Shown here piece by piece: positions 11,805 through 20,267 of a DNA stretch of 64,000 nt. A program made the translations under genes and the position numbers. Origin of the DNA: Polaromonas sp. GTDB lineage: Bacteria > Pseudomonadota > Gammaproteobacteria > Burkholderiales > Burkholderiaceae_C. A model generated the notes under the pieces. That model had not been told where the DNA came from, did not search any database, and saw only the letters and a list, made by a program, of their open reading frames with translations. Location of the stretch: NCBI RefSeq assembly GCF_012927485.1, contig NZ_JABBPC010000032.1:62001-126000 (forward strand). Direction: 5' to 3'. Positions within the stretch are counted from its first letter, which is position 1, and each line of letters opens with the position of its first letter.

Positions 11805-12551
11805 ATGCTTGCCTTGCTTAATGAAGACGCTCCTCATAAATGGCGGGGCTCCAGCCGGCTACTGGATCTGGAAGATCCCAAGTTGAGAATCTGTGCCCTG
11901 CGGCTGACTCAGTTGGCCGAGACTGATATTCAAAAAGCGGTGCTAATTCACAATTTCATTAAGTCCTTGCCTTTTGGCTGTGTCGCTGCTTTCGATCACA
12001 TGTCTGCCGGTGCCGTTTTGAAGAGCGGGCGCGGCGACTGCCACACCAAGGGCACGCTTTTCGTCGCCCTTCTTCGTTCCTCGGGTGTGTCTGCACGCTT
12101 GCGCTTTGTCACGATGTCCACTGCGTTTTTGCACGGCATCATTGACACTAACCCCAGCGCCATCACGCATGCGGTCGGGGAAGTGTATTTGCAGGGTCGC
12201 TGGGTGCAGACCGACGCCTACGTGACCGATTCGCTGTTGGATGCGCAGGCAGCCGCTTTGCTCAGACTTCAGGGCCGGAGCGCCGGCTACGGTATTCACG
12301 CGAATGGCAGGCGGTCGTGGGATGGCTGCCAGGATTCCCATGCGCAGTACGCCGCGTCTGACCTTGCAAGTCTGCCCGTGCATGACTGGGGCGTTGCGCA
12401 TGACCCTGAGGACTTTTATTCGAAAATGACGGATCCGTCACTTCGCCTGGGCTGGCTCACGCGGGCCAAATGGATATTGGCGGCCCCCCTGGTAAATCGG
12501 CGTGTACAGCAGGTGCGCGCCCGCCGATCGGCAGCGGTTCAAACGGAATAA
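11805..12551 (+). CDS. transglutaminase-like domain protein
   Basis: A 248-residue cytosolic protein with the transglutaminase/protease-like fold. The catalytic Cys is in LKSGRGDCHTKGTLF (about residue 76), the His in ITHAVGEVYLQGRW and the Asp in VQTDAYVTD, so the Cys-His-Asp triad is complete. The preceding IHNFIKSLPFG segment is typical of the family. GGAG lies 4 bases before the ATG. It abuts tag tail to tail. Substrate unknown; bacterial members are usually peptidases or of unknown role. Confidence 0.8.
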   Translation: MLALLNEDAPHKWRGSSRLLDLEDPKLRICALRLTQLAETDIQKAVLIHNFIKSLPFGCVAAFDHMSAGAVLKSGRGDCHTKGTLFVALLRSSGVSARLRFVTMSTAFLHGIIDTNPSAITHAVGEVYLQGRWVQTDAYVTDSLLDAQAAALLRLQGRSAGYGIHANGRRSWDGCQDSHAQYAASDLASLPVHDWGVAHDPEDFYSKMTDPSLRLGWLTRAKWILAAPLVNRRVQQVRARRSAAVQTE

Positions 12552-12559
12552 TGCGGCCG

Positions 12560-13264
12560 TCATGCGCTTGCCAGGCCTGGACGCGGCACCGTGAACGCTG
12601 CACGCGCATCCAGCGCGGCTTGGCGGCTGACACAGCCGTCCAGATGATCGTTCACCAGCCCCATGGCCTGCATGAAGGCATAGAGGGTAGTCGGACCTAC
12701 AAAGGTCCAGCCCCGCTTCTTAAGGTTTTTGGAAAGGGCCACTGCGGCAGGCGAAATAGGCATCGCCTTCACGACCGCGTGCGACATGCATCCTGGCCTG
12801 TCGGCCAGACCGGGTTCAAACTGCCAGACAAACGCGCCCAGGCTCCCAAATTCGCGGCGCAATTCGATCACGCGCTGGGCGTTGTTAATGGTTGAGGCAA
12901 TCTTCCCGGCGTGGCGCACGATACCGACATCGCCGAGCAAACGCTTGACATCGCGAAGGTCAAACTGCGCGAGTTGATCAGCGTCGAAATTGATGAAGGC
13001 ACTCCGAAACGCTTCGCGTTTGTTCAGAATAGTCAGCCAGCTCAGGCCCGCCTGAAAACCCTCCAGACAGATTTTCTCAAAGAGCCTTCGCTCGTCCGCT
13101 ACAGGAAACCCCCATTCGGTGTCATGGTAATTGCGGTAGACCGATGTGGCCCGACACCAGCCGCAGCGACGGACCTGGATGTCGTCCACGAAAAGACCGT
13201 CTGCCACCAGTGTTGCGGCTGTTGGTGACGTGGCTGCGGCGATTACGGTAGTTTCATAAGTCAC
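12560..13264 (-). CDS. tag: DNA-3-methyladenine glycosylase I
   Basis: Base excision repair enzyme removing 3-methyladenine from DNA. RCGWC, followed by YHDTEWG and then FEKICLEGFQAGLSW, is the Tag signature. Zn ligands are the early Cys, a His in the first segment and the C-terminal His/Cys (NDHLDGCVSR). At 234 residues it is longer than the roughly 190 usual, because the frame runs about 32 residues upstream of RCGWC from a GTG with no clear ribosome binding site. The true start may be an internal codon. Confidence 0.93.
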   Translation of the reverse strand: MTYETTVIAAATSPTAATLVADGLFVDDIQVRRCGWCRATSVYRNYHDTEWGFPVADERRLFEKICLEGFQAGLSWLTILNKREAFRSAFINFDADQLAQFDLRDVKRLLGDVGIVRHAGKIASTINNAQRVIELRREFGSLGAFVWQFEPGLADRPGCMSHAVVKAMPISPAAVALSKNLKKRGWTFVGPTTLYAFMQAMGLVNDHLDGCVSRQAALDARAAFTVPRPGLASA

Positions 13265-13347
13265 GCAGAATTTTAAGGAGATTCTGCGGTTCTCAACTGA
13301 AAGATACCGGTCTTTTTCTTATTAGTCAGTTCGTTGCGCTATTCCCT

Positions 13348-15819
13348 TTATGCCAAGGTGACGCCGGCTGTGGTTGCCAAGTATTTCTCCAGCACCGCCA
13401 GTTCGCCAGCAGAAGGGGCGCCTTTACCCGAAATCACCGCGTAAATATTTCCCATGAAGCCGTCGCGCGGGTAGTAGCTCAGGAACCCCCAACCGATCAG
13501 CATTTGGGCATAAGCGCTGGGCGCGAAAGTCGCCGCACTGCTACCGACCACGGCAGAGTTGACGCGCAATTTCTGCGCGCCCTGTGCCGACGTAAAGGCC
13601 ACGACTGAGGGGGTATTGGCATTCAGCTTGACAGCACTGGTCAGCTGTACCGTTTGGCCATTTGCATCGACCCACCGGGCTTGAGGCTGGCTGTTGGTGA
13701 AACCGAGTTCAGAGGTGTACAGCTGCTCTGCCTGAGAGGCTTGGAACACCACGCCCGTGTTGTTCGCGGAAGGAACGCTCACGGCAGCGATGGCGAAGTG
13801 CGCGTCTTCAAGGTTGTAGGGCACCCGGTTGGTCGGATCGGGCTCGGTGCCAGCCGTCGGGGTGGACTTCTTGCACCAGAATCCGAACGTGTTATCAACC
13901 GTATGGTCCGAATTCTTTTTACCATTCGTCACGCGCATGACCGGCAGCGCCATCGTGCCCATGGCAGCACTGTCCTTGTTGGTCCAGTTGACCATCTCCA
14001 TGGCGTTGCCCGGGCTCGAGCCATAGCCCGAATCGCTGATCGCACGGACCTCTTGACCATCTGCCGCCGGTGCGCCCTGCATGAAGTCGGTGTAGCCGTC
14101 GGCCAGCTCCCATTTGCAGGCACTGTATTTGGCGATGATCGCCAGCGCGGCGTCAGGTACGCTAGTGGCGGCATAGGCCACCGGATCGCTGAGCGAGAAG
14201 ATTTTGCGCGCAGGCGGGACCTGGCCTGCCAGTTGACCGTCGCCGACGTAGCTCAGTGTGGCGACGCGGTTGGACGCAGACGTGTAGGTATAGGTGTCCT
14301 TCCCATTGGGACCGGCCGGAATGGTAAGCGATGACTTGCTCAGCGTACCGCCGTTGTTCGATGCGACCGTTAGGGTGACCGGTGCAGCCAAGTTACCGCG
14401 GGCATACACCGTGATCGTGACGGGCGTGCCGGCAGGTGCATAACCTGGACCGTCATCGAATATAGAAACCTGGGCCATCCCTGCAGACGCCTGCAGCGCC
14501 CCGGAGACGAGCGGCGGCAGTGTTTTGTTCTGGTGCCAACCCGGTGCCTGGTTGATGGCGTAGTTGCGGATAGGCCAGTGGCTGCCCCCCATCCAGCTAT
14601 AGACTTCGCAGCCCGCGCCGCACGCATACGTGACGGCCCGTGTGAACATCTCTTGCCAGCGCGGGTCATCGATCGGCATCCCCACCTCGGTCAACGCCAG
14701 TTTGACGCCTTTGGCTTTGGCCCAGTCGGTGGCAAGCTTGATACGGTCCAGTCCCGTGGACGGCTGAATAGCACCCGTGCCGAAACCGGCACTGAAGTTC
14801 TTGGCCACCTCGGTGTCATAGTCAAAGGCAGCGCCGTTGCTGAACGCGTCCAGGTACATATGGACTTCATAGATGAGGTTGGCGCCCGCCAGCGGGAAGC
14901 CCGGGTTTTGCGTCGCAATGGACATTGCGGCGCTCCATTCGTTGCCCGCGACGTAGATCGGGGTTGTTGCGTCCACTGCGCGAATGGCATTGATCGCCCC
15001 TTGGGCAAAGGTTGGCCAGATCGTCAAGTCCTCCCCTCCGTTCGAGGCAACGAGCCCACCGGGTTGCGGCAGGTCATGGGGCTCATTCATCAGGCCATAG
15101 CCGCCCAGGCCAGGGTGACTCTGCCATTTCGTTGCCACACGGGTCCAAAAATCCCTGAAGTTGGACTGCTTGAGCGTCGCGCCCGCAGCCAATGCAAAAA
15201 TCCGAACTTGAACCTGCGTGTTGTCGGTGGTGTACGGCCGGCGCAATGGGTCTGCGGGTGCTGTCAGGCCAATAACCGAACCATCGGCCTGAAAAGTGAA
15301 GTCCTGATAGCGGCAGTAGTTGTGGCAGTCAATGATGCACTTGGTCCCGGCGGCGGCGTGGGCGTCGAGCACTCCGGTGATGTAGGACTCATAGCCCGCG
15401 TGGAATACGCCCGGGTTGCCGATCATCGATTTGGCCGCTGCATTGGCGAGCGTATCGTGCAGCATGGGCTGCAGCATTTCCCACTGTATCGGCAAACGAT
15501 TCTTGTTATAGCCACCCGCTGCAAGGTAGGCAACGTCGGCTTTGCGTGGCACGGTGAAATCAAGGTTGGGCATGGTGCTCGTGCCAAATCGCAGGCCGGG
15601 CGCGGCCCACTCCATCCCTGACAGGTTGGTGCCCATTGCAGCCAAACCATCCGCGCGGGTTGGTGTAGATGCCAAAGTAGATGGACCTGCCAACCCGGGG
15701 GCTGCGCCAGCTGCAACTGGTGTTGCTGAACCACCGCCGCCGCCACCGCCGCCGCAGCCGGGTACCAGGACCAGAGCGGCTAATGCTGATGCAGCTTTGG
15801 AAAAATCTCGTCTTTGCAT
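13348..15819 (-). CDS. Tat-type lipoprotein glycoside hydrolase family 5 with C-terminal lectin-like domain
   Basis: An 823-residue secreted polysaccharide-degrading enzyme. The N-terminus is QRRDFSK, a hydrophobic stretch and lipobox LVPGC, then poly-Gly and an Ala/Pro/Thr linker, indicating Tat export and lipid anchoring. Residues about 60-400 are a GH5 barrel: acid/base Glu246 in YGLMNEPHD, His320/Tyr322 in VHMYLD, nucleophile Glu378 in LALTEVGMP. An Ig-like beta segment follows (about 440-540). The last 250 residues end in GNIYAVISGKGAPSAGE, which resembles ConA-like lectin modules. A beta-glucanase or cellulase activity is likely; the exact substrate is not known. Confidence 0.85.
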   Translation of the reverse strand: MQRRDFSKAASALAALVLVPGCGGGGGGGGSATPVAAGAAPGLAGPSTLASTPTRADGLAAMGTNLSGMEWAAPGLRFGTSTMPNLDFTVPRKADVAYLAAGGYNKNRLPIQWEMLQPMLHDTLANAAAKSMIGNPGVFHAGYESYITGVLDAHAAAGTKCIIDCHNYCRYQDFTFQADGSVIGLTAPADPLRRPYTTDNTQVQVRIFALAAGATLKQSNFRDFWTRVATKWQSHPGLGGYGLMNEPHDLPQPGGLVASNGGEDLTIWPTFAQGAINAIRAVDATTPIYVAGNEWSAAMSIATQNPGFPLAGANLIYEVHMYLDAFSNGAAFDYDTEVAKNFSAGFGTGAIQPSTGLDRIKLATDWAKAKGVKLALTEVGMPIDDPRWQEMFTRAVTYACGAGCEVYSWMGGSHWPIRNYAINQAPGWHQNKTLPPLVSGALQASAGMAQVSIFDDGPGYAPAGTPVTITVYARGNLAAPVTLTVASNNGGTLSKSSLTIPAGPNGKDTYTYTSASNRVATLSYVGDGQLAGQVPPARKIFSLSDPVAYAATSVPDAALAIIAKYSACKWELADGYTDFMQGAPAADGQEVRAISDSGYGSSPGNAMEMVNWTNKDSAAMGTMALPVMRVTNGKKNSDHTVDNTFGFWCKKSTPTAGTEPDPTNRVPYNLEDAHFAIAAVSVPSANNTGVVFQASQAEQLYTSELGFTNSQPQARWVDANGQTVQLTSAVKLNANTPSVVAFTSAQGAQKLRVNSAVVGSSAATFAPSAYAQMLIGWGFLSYYPRDGFMGNIYAVISGKGAPSAGELAVLEKYLATTAGVTLA

Positions 15820-16563
15820 ATTTAATGTATTTGAATGTAATTAAAGCTGCCATCGCAGTGAGGATGAAATGAACCCGTTAGCGGCTCAAGCCATCTTCCG
15901 AATTTCAGCTTTGGAGTTGAAAGGTCGCTGTGGCGCATGAAAAAACTCAATCTGAAGCCACGGGGTCTACTGTGAAGTCCATGGGTGGCGCCGTTGTCGT
16001 ACGTGCGCTGGCGCACATAAGCTGTAGGAATGGGCTTACATGGTGTAGAGAATTTTGACTTTAAGAAAGCAACTATTTTTACGAAAAATAGTTAGAAAAA
16101 AGATTGATATTTATTGCGATTATTTTTGTAAAAAAGAAGCTAATTTTCCTCTCTATCGATCTAATAAAGACAGAAAAAAATGGACGCTAAAAAGCGGTTT
16201 TTTAGGAAGCAAAAATGATAAATTTGAAAGGTGTGAACGTGTAGGTAAATCACCTACAAATCAAGATGGCCTGAAAAAAGTAGCGAGGACCGATTGAATG
16301 GCGTCAAAGAGTCACTGCGCTGCAATGCAACCGTTCGGAAGGCAGCGACCTAAACTGGCCGGCAATGGCGGGAAACGTGATTCCAAAGGTTACGACCACA
16401 CTTAATGTGTTAGCCAAAGTTGGCGGGTGGTAACAATGGCTTACTTTTTTCTAGGTAGTCTGACGCGGTCCCATGAATGACCTACAAACCACGTCAGCAT
16501 GGCTGCATCGGCGCAAACGACGCGCGGTGCCTGATGCCAATGGCACCTGGCTGTAAATAAGCC
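15820..16563. other. gene-free AT-rich island with three inverted repeats
   Basis: A 744-base gap. Around 16050-16270 G+C falls sharply (about 22% by count over 16081-16140) against roughly 60% in the flanks. It holds three hairpins: AACTATTTTT-ACG-AAAAATAGTT (16071-16093, perfect 10-base arms), CTAAAAA/TTTTTAG (16187-16205) and TGTAGGT/ACCTACA (16240-16258). None is followed by a T-run that would make a clear terminator. The GH5 promoter must lie at its left edge. A Lys-rich open frame through it is not supported as a gene. The composition suggests foreign DNA. Confidence 0.6.
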
Positions 16564-17532
16564 CTACAGCGAAGGCTTACCGGTCTCGCTATTTGCAGAG
16601 GGACTTACGAATGACGTGGCTTGAGCGATAAAGCGAAGCAATGCCGGCGTTGCTTGCTTGTCATGGTGAACCACCAAATAACACTGGCGTGTCAGCTTGG
16701 GTAGGGTGGTCGGGATGCGGCGCAGGCGTTTGCTCTTGACCAGGTCACTCACCACCCATTGCGAAAGACAGGCTGCGCCCAGACCTTCCGCTGCTGCATG
16801 CTTGATTGCTTCGGAACTTCCAATCTCGATGCTGCGCCGATAAGAGCGAAGGTGCGGCAGCAACAACTGGTCCGTTGCCTCCCGGGTGCCAGAACCCGGT
16901 TCGCGCAGCAGCCATACGAGGTCGCGTAGCGCCTTTACCGACACCCGTTCGACCGCAGCGGGTCCTTGCGTGAGTCCGGCTAGCATGCTGTCCGGCGACG
17001 AAACAATGATCAATTCGTCCTGCAACCAAGGGGTAACGGCCAGAGACGCTTGGTGAGAAGGCCCCTCGATCAGGCCAATATCCAGCTCGAATGCTGCGAC
17101 CGCATCACAGATGACGCGGGTGTTGCCGATTTTTACGCTAGAGCGCCAGGCAGTGGTTCGGTCTTGATATCGCTCTCCGAAAAACACGCCGAGGAGCGTC
17201 GGTAGGACATAGTTGGCAATGGTGGTACTTGCGCCAATGCGAAGCGACTGGGCCTGCTCCATCCCGTCGCGCGTCATCCGCTCAATACCCGCAGCGCCGT
17301 CGAGCAACGCAAGCGCCCGTGGGAGCAAGGCGCGGCCGTTGTCGTTGAGAAGCAAGCGCTTACCGGCGCGGTCGAACAGGCGCATTGACAGCAGGCGTTC
17401 AAGTTCATTGACCGCAGAACTTGTGGCTGATTGGCACAACGACACTTCGGCGCTCGCTGCCGTGGTGCTTCCCATGCGGGCCACCGCTACGAAAATTTGC
17501 AATTGGCGCAGGGTGAGACGCAGTATGTCCAT
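16564..17532 (-). CDS. LysR-family regulator (YeiE/CbbR-like)
   Basis: A 322-residue LysR transcription factor: N-terminal winged helix (LTLRQLQIFVAVARMGSTTA, then SQSATSSAVNELE-like, LFDRAGKRLLL) and a C-terminal periplasmic-binding-like effector domain (LRIGASTTIANYVLPTLLG onward). The LTLRQLQIF opening and the G-A-S-T-T-I-x-x-Y-x-L-P segment match the YeiE/CysB-like subgroup rather than the BenM type. It is divergent from a YeiH-type exporter with 120 bases between, the usual regulator-target layout. The effector is plausibly a sulfur oxyanion, by context only. Confidence 0.9.
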   Translation of the reverse strand: MDILRLTLRQLQIFVAVARMGSTTAASAEVSLCQSATSSAVNELERLLSMRLFDRAGKRLLLNDNGRALLPRALALLDGAAGIERMTRDGMEQAQSLRIGASTTIANYVLPTLLGVFFGERYQDRTTAWRSSVKIGNTRVICDAVAAFELDIGLIEGPSHQASLAVTPWLQDELIIVSSPDSMLAGLTQGPAAVERVSVKALRDLVWLLREPGSGTREATDQLLLPHLRSYRRSIEIGSSEAIKHAAAEGLGAACLSQWVVSDLVKSKRLRRIPTTLPKLTRQCYLVVHHDKQATPALLRFIAQATSFVSPSANSETGKPSL

Positions 17533-17571
17533 GGCTTAAGTTCCGTTTCTATACCAATTAAATAGCTATAT

Positions 17572-17585
17572 CTTACTTAAATAAG
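17572..17585. promoter_or_regulatory. candidate LysR operator
   Basis: CTTACTTAAATAAG is a near-palindrome (12 of 14 positions symmetrical) in the AT-rich 120-base gap between the divergent LysR gene and the YeiH gene. LysR-type sites are imperfect dyads in such positions. Binding is inferred, not shown. Confidence 0.35.
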
Positions 17586-17652
17586 CTGTTTTACAGGTTA
17601 TTCAAGAATCTCTACATTCAAAGCCAACTGCATTGATAAAGAGAGAACAGCC

Positions 17653-18780
17653 ATGACCACGACCGTATCCGCTTCGTCAATAAACCCTGCCGCTATGTCC
17701 GTAGAGCCAGCCTCGAACGCATTTGTACGGCTGTTGCCTGGTCTGGCGATCAGCGCTGCCCTGGCGGCAGCCGGGATGACACTCGGCCGCATTGGCTGGC
17801 TGCAAGCGCATGGCTTCAGCGCACTGACTCTGGCCATCGTGCTCGGCATACTGGTCGGAAATACGCTGTACCCGCGCTTTGCTGCGACTTGTGGCGGGGG
17901 CGTGAGCTTCTCCAAACAAAGCCTGCTGCGCCTGGGTGTGGTGCTGTATGGTCTGCGGCTGACGGTGCAGGACATTGGCCATGTCGGGTTTGCCGGAGTA
18001 GCCACTGACGCCCTGGTGCTGAGCTCTACCTTCGCGCTGGCTTGCTACATCGGTATCAAGTGGCTGGGATTGGACCGCAATACCGCTATGTTGATTGGTG
18101 CCGGCAGCTCGATTTGCGGGGCTGCTGCCGTGATGGCCTCCGAGCCCGTGGTGCGGGCTCGCGCCGAACAGGTCACTGTTGCCGTGGCGACCGTGGTGGT
18201 GTTTGGCACATTTGCTATCTTTTTGTACCCTGCGCTGTTCGAGTTAAATCAGCATTGGGCGCTCATTCCCGGCGGCGCCGAAGGATTTGGTATCTATGCC
18301 GGGTCCACTATTCACGAGGTGGCGCAGGTCGTGGCAGCCGCACGATCGGTCGGTCCCCATGCAGCAGATACCGCAGTCATCGCCAAGATGGTTCGCGTGA
18401 TGATGCTGGCGCCGTTCCTCATCATGCTGTCTGCCTGGTTGGCGCGTCACGACGCGAAGCGAGCCGGCGGCGGGCAGGCTGGCGACGGTTATGCAGCGCT
18501 ACCCAAAGCCAAGCTCGCAGTGCCTTGGTTTGCTTTTGCCTTTGTGGCTGTAGTGCTCTTCAATTCGCTGCGCCTGCTGCCCGCCAGCGCAGTGGCCCTG
18601 ACCAACGAGATCGACACCGTGTTGCTTGCCATGGCGATGGCGGCCCTGGGTCTTACGACACATATTTCGTCCATCCGCAAAGCCGGCATCAAGCCGTTGC
18701 TGCTGGCGCTGATTCTGTTTGTTTGGCTGGTGGTTGGCGGTGCGCTGATCAACCGGTGGGTGTTCGGATGGTTGAGCTAG
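17653..18780 (+). CDS. YeiH family putative sulfate exporter
   Basis: A 375-residue polytopic inner-membrane protein of the YeiH/UPF0324 family with about 10 hydrophobic segments. Family markers are LTLAIVLGILVGNTLYPRF, LRLGVVLYGLRLT, MLIGAGSSICGAAAVMA and IYAGSTIHEVAQVVAA. Members are annotated as putative sulfate or sulfonate exporters on genome context. Here the next genes encode a sulfite dehydrogenase and its cytochrome, consistent with export of a sulfur oxyanion. A GAGAG ribosome binding site precedes the ATG. The SorA operon starts 200 bases on with its own promoter-like motif. Confidence 0.88.
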   Translation: MTTTVSASSINPAAMSVEPASNAFVRLLPGLAISAALAAAGMTLGRIGWLQAHGFSALTLAIVLGILVGNTLYPRFAATCGGGVSFSKQSLLRLGVVLYGLRLTVQDIGHVGFAGVATDALVLSSTFALACYIGIKWLGLDRNTAMLIGAGSSICGAAAVMASEPVVRARAEQVTVAVATVVVFGTFAIFLYPALFELNQHWALIPGGAEGFGIYAGSTIHEVAQVVAAARSVGPHAADTAVIAKMVRVMMLAPFLIMLSAWLARHDAKRAGGGQAGDGYAALPKAKLAVPWFAFAFVAVVLFNSLRLLPASAVALTNEIDTVLLAMAMAALGLTTHISSIRKAGIKPLLLALILFVWLVVGGALINRWVFGWLS

Positions 18781-18802
18781 ACACTCAAAATATTTTCTGG
18801 AT

Positions 18803-18829
18803 GGAATAAACCGAATGCACCGGACGTCT
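18803..18829 (+). promoter_or_regulatory. ECF-type promoter motif upstream of sorA
   Basis: GGAATAAA, 14 bases, CGTCT. The same elements with the same spacing occur at 28471 and 53944, the last directly upstream of an ECF sigma operon. GGAATAA is a typical ECF -35 type and CGTCT a typical -10 type element. It lies 163 bases before the chosen sorA start in the gap after the YeiH gene. Confidence 0.65.
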
Positions 18830-18991
18830 GTGGCGATAACGCGCCCGCGTCGCAGATCAGCTCTTTTTTGTAATGTTTGGCATGATATGAGCGTTTCCGT
18901 GCCGTGGATTTAATTGTTTTGGATCAGCTGGTGCGTTATTCCAGTGATGTCCTGAGTCAGTTCGAAGCGTTAAACCTAGGAGAACTTGCCC

Positions 18992-20257
18992 GTGAACTCT
19001 GATCTCAATTTTCTCAACCCATCGGAACGGTTCGTGTCTTCCCGGCGCCGCTTCGTGGGGGGCGCCGGTCTGCTCGCGCTGGCCGCGTCGCCACTGGCCG
19101 CCCTGGCAGCGCGTGGACTGGATACCGGCGAGGGCGTTACGTTTGCCAACGGTCCGCGTCCGCTATTGAAGTATCCAGGCAAGCGTCCATTGATTAGTGT
19201 GACGACGCGACCGCCGCACCTGGAAACCCCGTTCGAAGTGTTCAATGAGGGGCCAATCACCGCCAACGACGCCTTCTTCGTACGCTATCACCTGGCCAAC
19301 ATTCCAACCTCCGTTGATCCCGCTACTTACCGGCTTGCCGTGAAGGGCCTGGTGAGCACGCCTTTGTCTTTGTCGCTCGACGACCTCAAGGGCCTGGCGG
19401 AGCCGGTTGAGATCGTTGCTGTGAATCAGTGCTCCGGCAATAGCCGCGGCTACTCGTCCCCGCGAGTGTTTGGCGCCCAGCTCGCCAACGGTGCGATGGG
19501 CAATGCGCGTTGGGTCGGCGTACCGCTCAAGAAAGTGCTGGAAAAAGCCGGAATTGCCGCCGGCGCCAAGCAGGTGACTTTCAACGGCTTGGACACCCCC
19601 GTACTGCCCAGCACGCCCGACTTCCGCAAAGCTCTGGACGTCGAGCACGCCCTCCACTCCGACGTGATGCTGGCTTGGAGCATGAATGGCGAGGCGCTTC
19701 CGTTCCTGAACGGCTATCCGATCAAGCTGATCGTTCCGGGCTACTTTGGCACTTACTGGGTCAAGCACCTGTCGGAGATCGAAGTGATCGACCACACCTT
19801 CGACGGACATGATGCGTTTTTTATGACGACCGCCTATCGCATGCCTGATAACGACTGCCAGTGCGTGGCGCCCGGCACCACCGCCGCTAAAACACGGCCC
19901 ATCTCGACCTTGCCGGTGCGTAGCTTCATCACGAGCGTGGTGGCAGGCGGGGTGCTTCCGGTCGGGCGAAGGCTCGACCTCAAAGGCATTGCCTTTGACA
20001 GCGGGGCGGGCTTGAAGACGGTTGAGGTATCGATCGACGGCGGGCAGAGTTGGCGAACCGCGAACCTTGGCGCGGATCTGGGACGCTACTCATTTCGAGA
20101 ATGGCGGCTTCCTATAAGTTTCGCCAAAAGAGGGCGCACGCTATTAATGGTGCGTGCCAGCAACCAGCAGGGCGAGGTACAGCCTGCTACAGCGGACTGG
20201 AACCCGGGCGGCTATCGTCGCCACGTGATCGAGTCCACCGCCGTCACGGTCGTCTGA
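18992..20257 (+). CDS. sorA: SorA-type sulfite dehydrogenase, molybdenum subunit
   Basis: Periplasmic molybdopterin sulfite oxidase-family enzyme passing electrons to a c-type cytochrome. The 421-residue protein has a Tat signal (SSRRRFVGGAGLLALAASPL), a molybdenum-binding domain with the Mo-ligand Cys147 in NQCSGNSRGY, and a C-terminal dimerisation domain (VSIDGGQSWRTA, SFREWRL, ATADWNPGGY). The GTG at 18992 is preferred over TTG at 18986 because it lies 8 bases after AGGAGA. The next gene, 10 bases downstream, encodes its likely cytochrome partner. Substrate sulfite is inferred from family and neighbours. Confidence 0.9.
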   Translation: MNSDLNFLNPSERFVSSRRRFVGGAGLLALAASPLAALAARGLDTGEGVTFANGPRPLLKYPGKRPLISVTTRPPHLETPFEVFNEGPITANDAFFVRYHLANIPTSVDPATYRLAVKGLVSTPLSLSLDDLKGLAEPVEIVAVNQCSGNSRGYSSPRVFGAQLANGAMGNARWVGVPLKKVLEKAGIAAGAKQVTFNGLDTPVLPSTPDFRKALDVEHALHSDVMLAWSMNGEALPFLNGYPIKLIVPGYFGTYWVKHLSEIEVIDHTFDGHDAFFMTTAYRMPDNDCQCVAPGTTAAKTRPISTLPVRSFITSVVAGGVLPVGRRLDLKGIAFDSGAGLKTVEVSIDGGQSWRTANLGADLGRYSFREWRLPISFAKRGRTLLMVRASNQQGEVQPATADWNPGGYRRHVIESTAVTVV

Positions 20258-20267
20258 GGAGTACTGT

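Noticed and set aside
13265..13287. Perfect 7-base inverted repeat GCAGAAT/ATTCTGC between tag and the GH5 gene
   Set aside because: No T-run follows on the transcribed strand and it abuts the tag start, so neither a terminator nor an operator is convincing.
16055..16297. Lys-rich 80-codon frame in the AT-rich island
   Set aside because: It starts at TTG without a ribosome binding site, and its composition only reflects A-rich DNA; three hairpins interrupt it.
18936..18942. TTATTCC (reverse -35-like element) upstream of sorA
   Set aside because: No AGACG partner at the right distance on that strand, so it is not a fourth motif.
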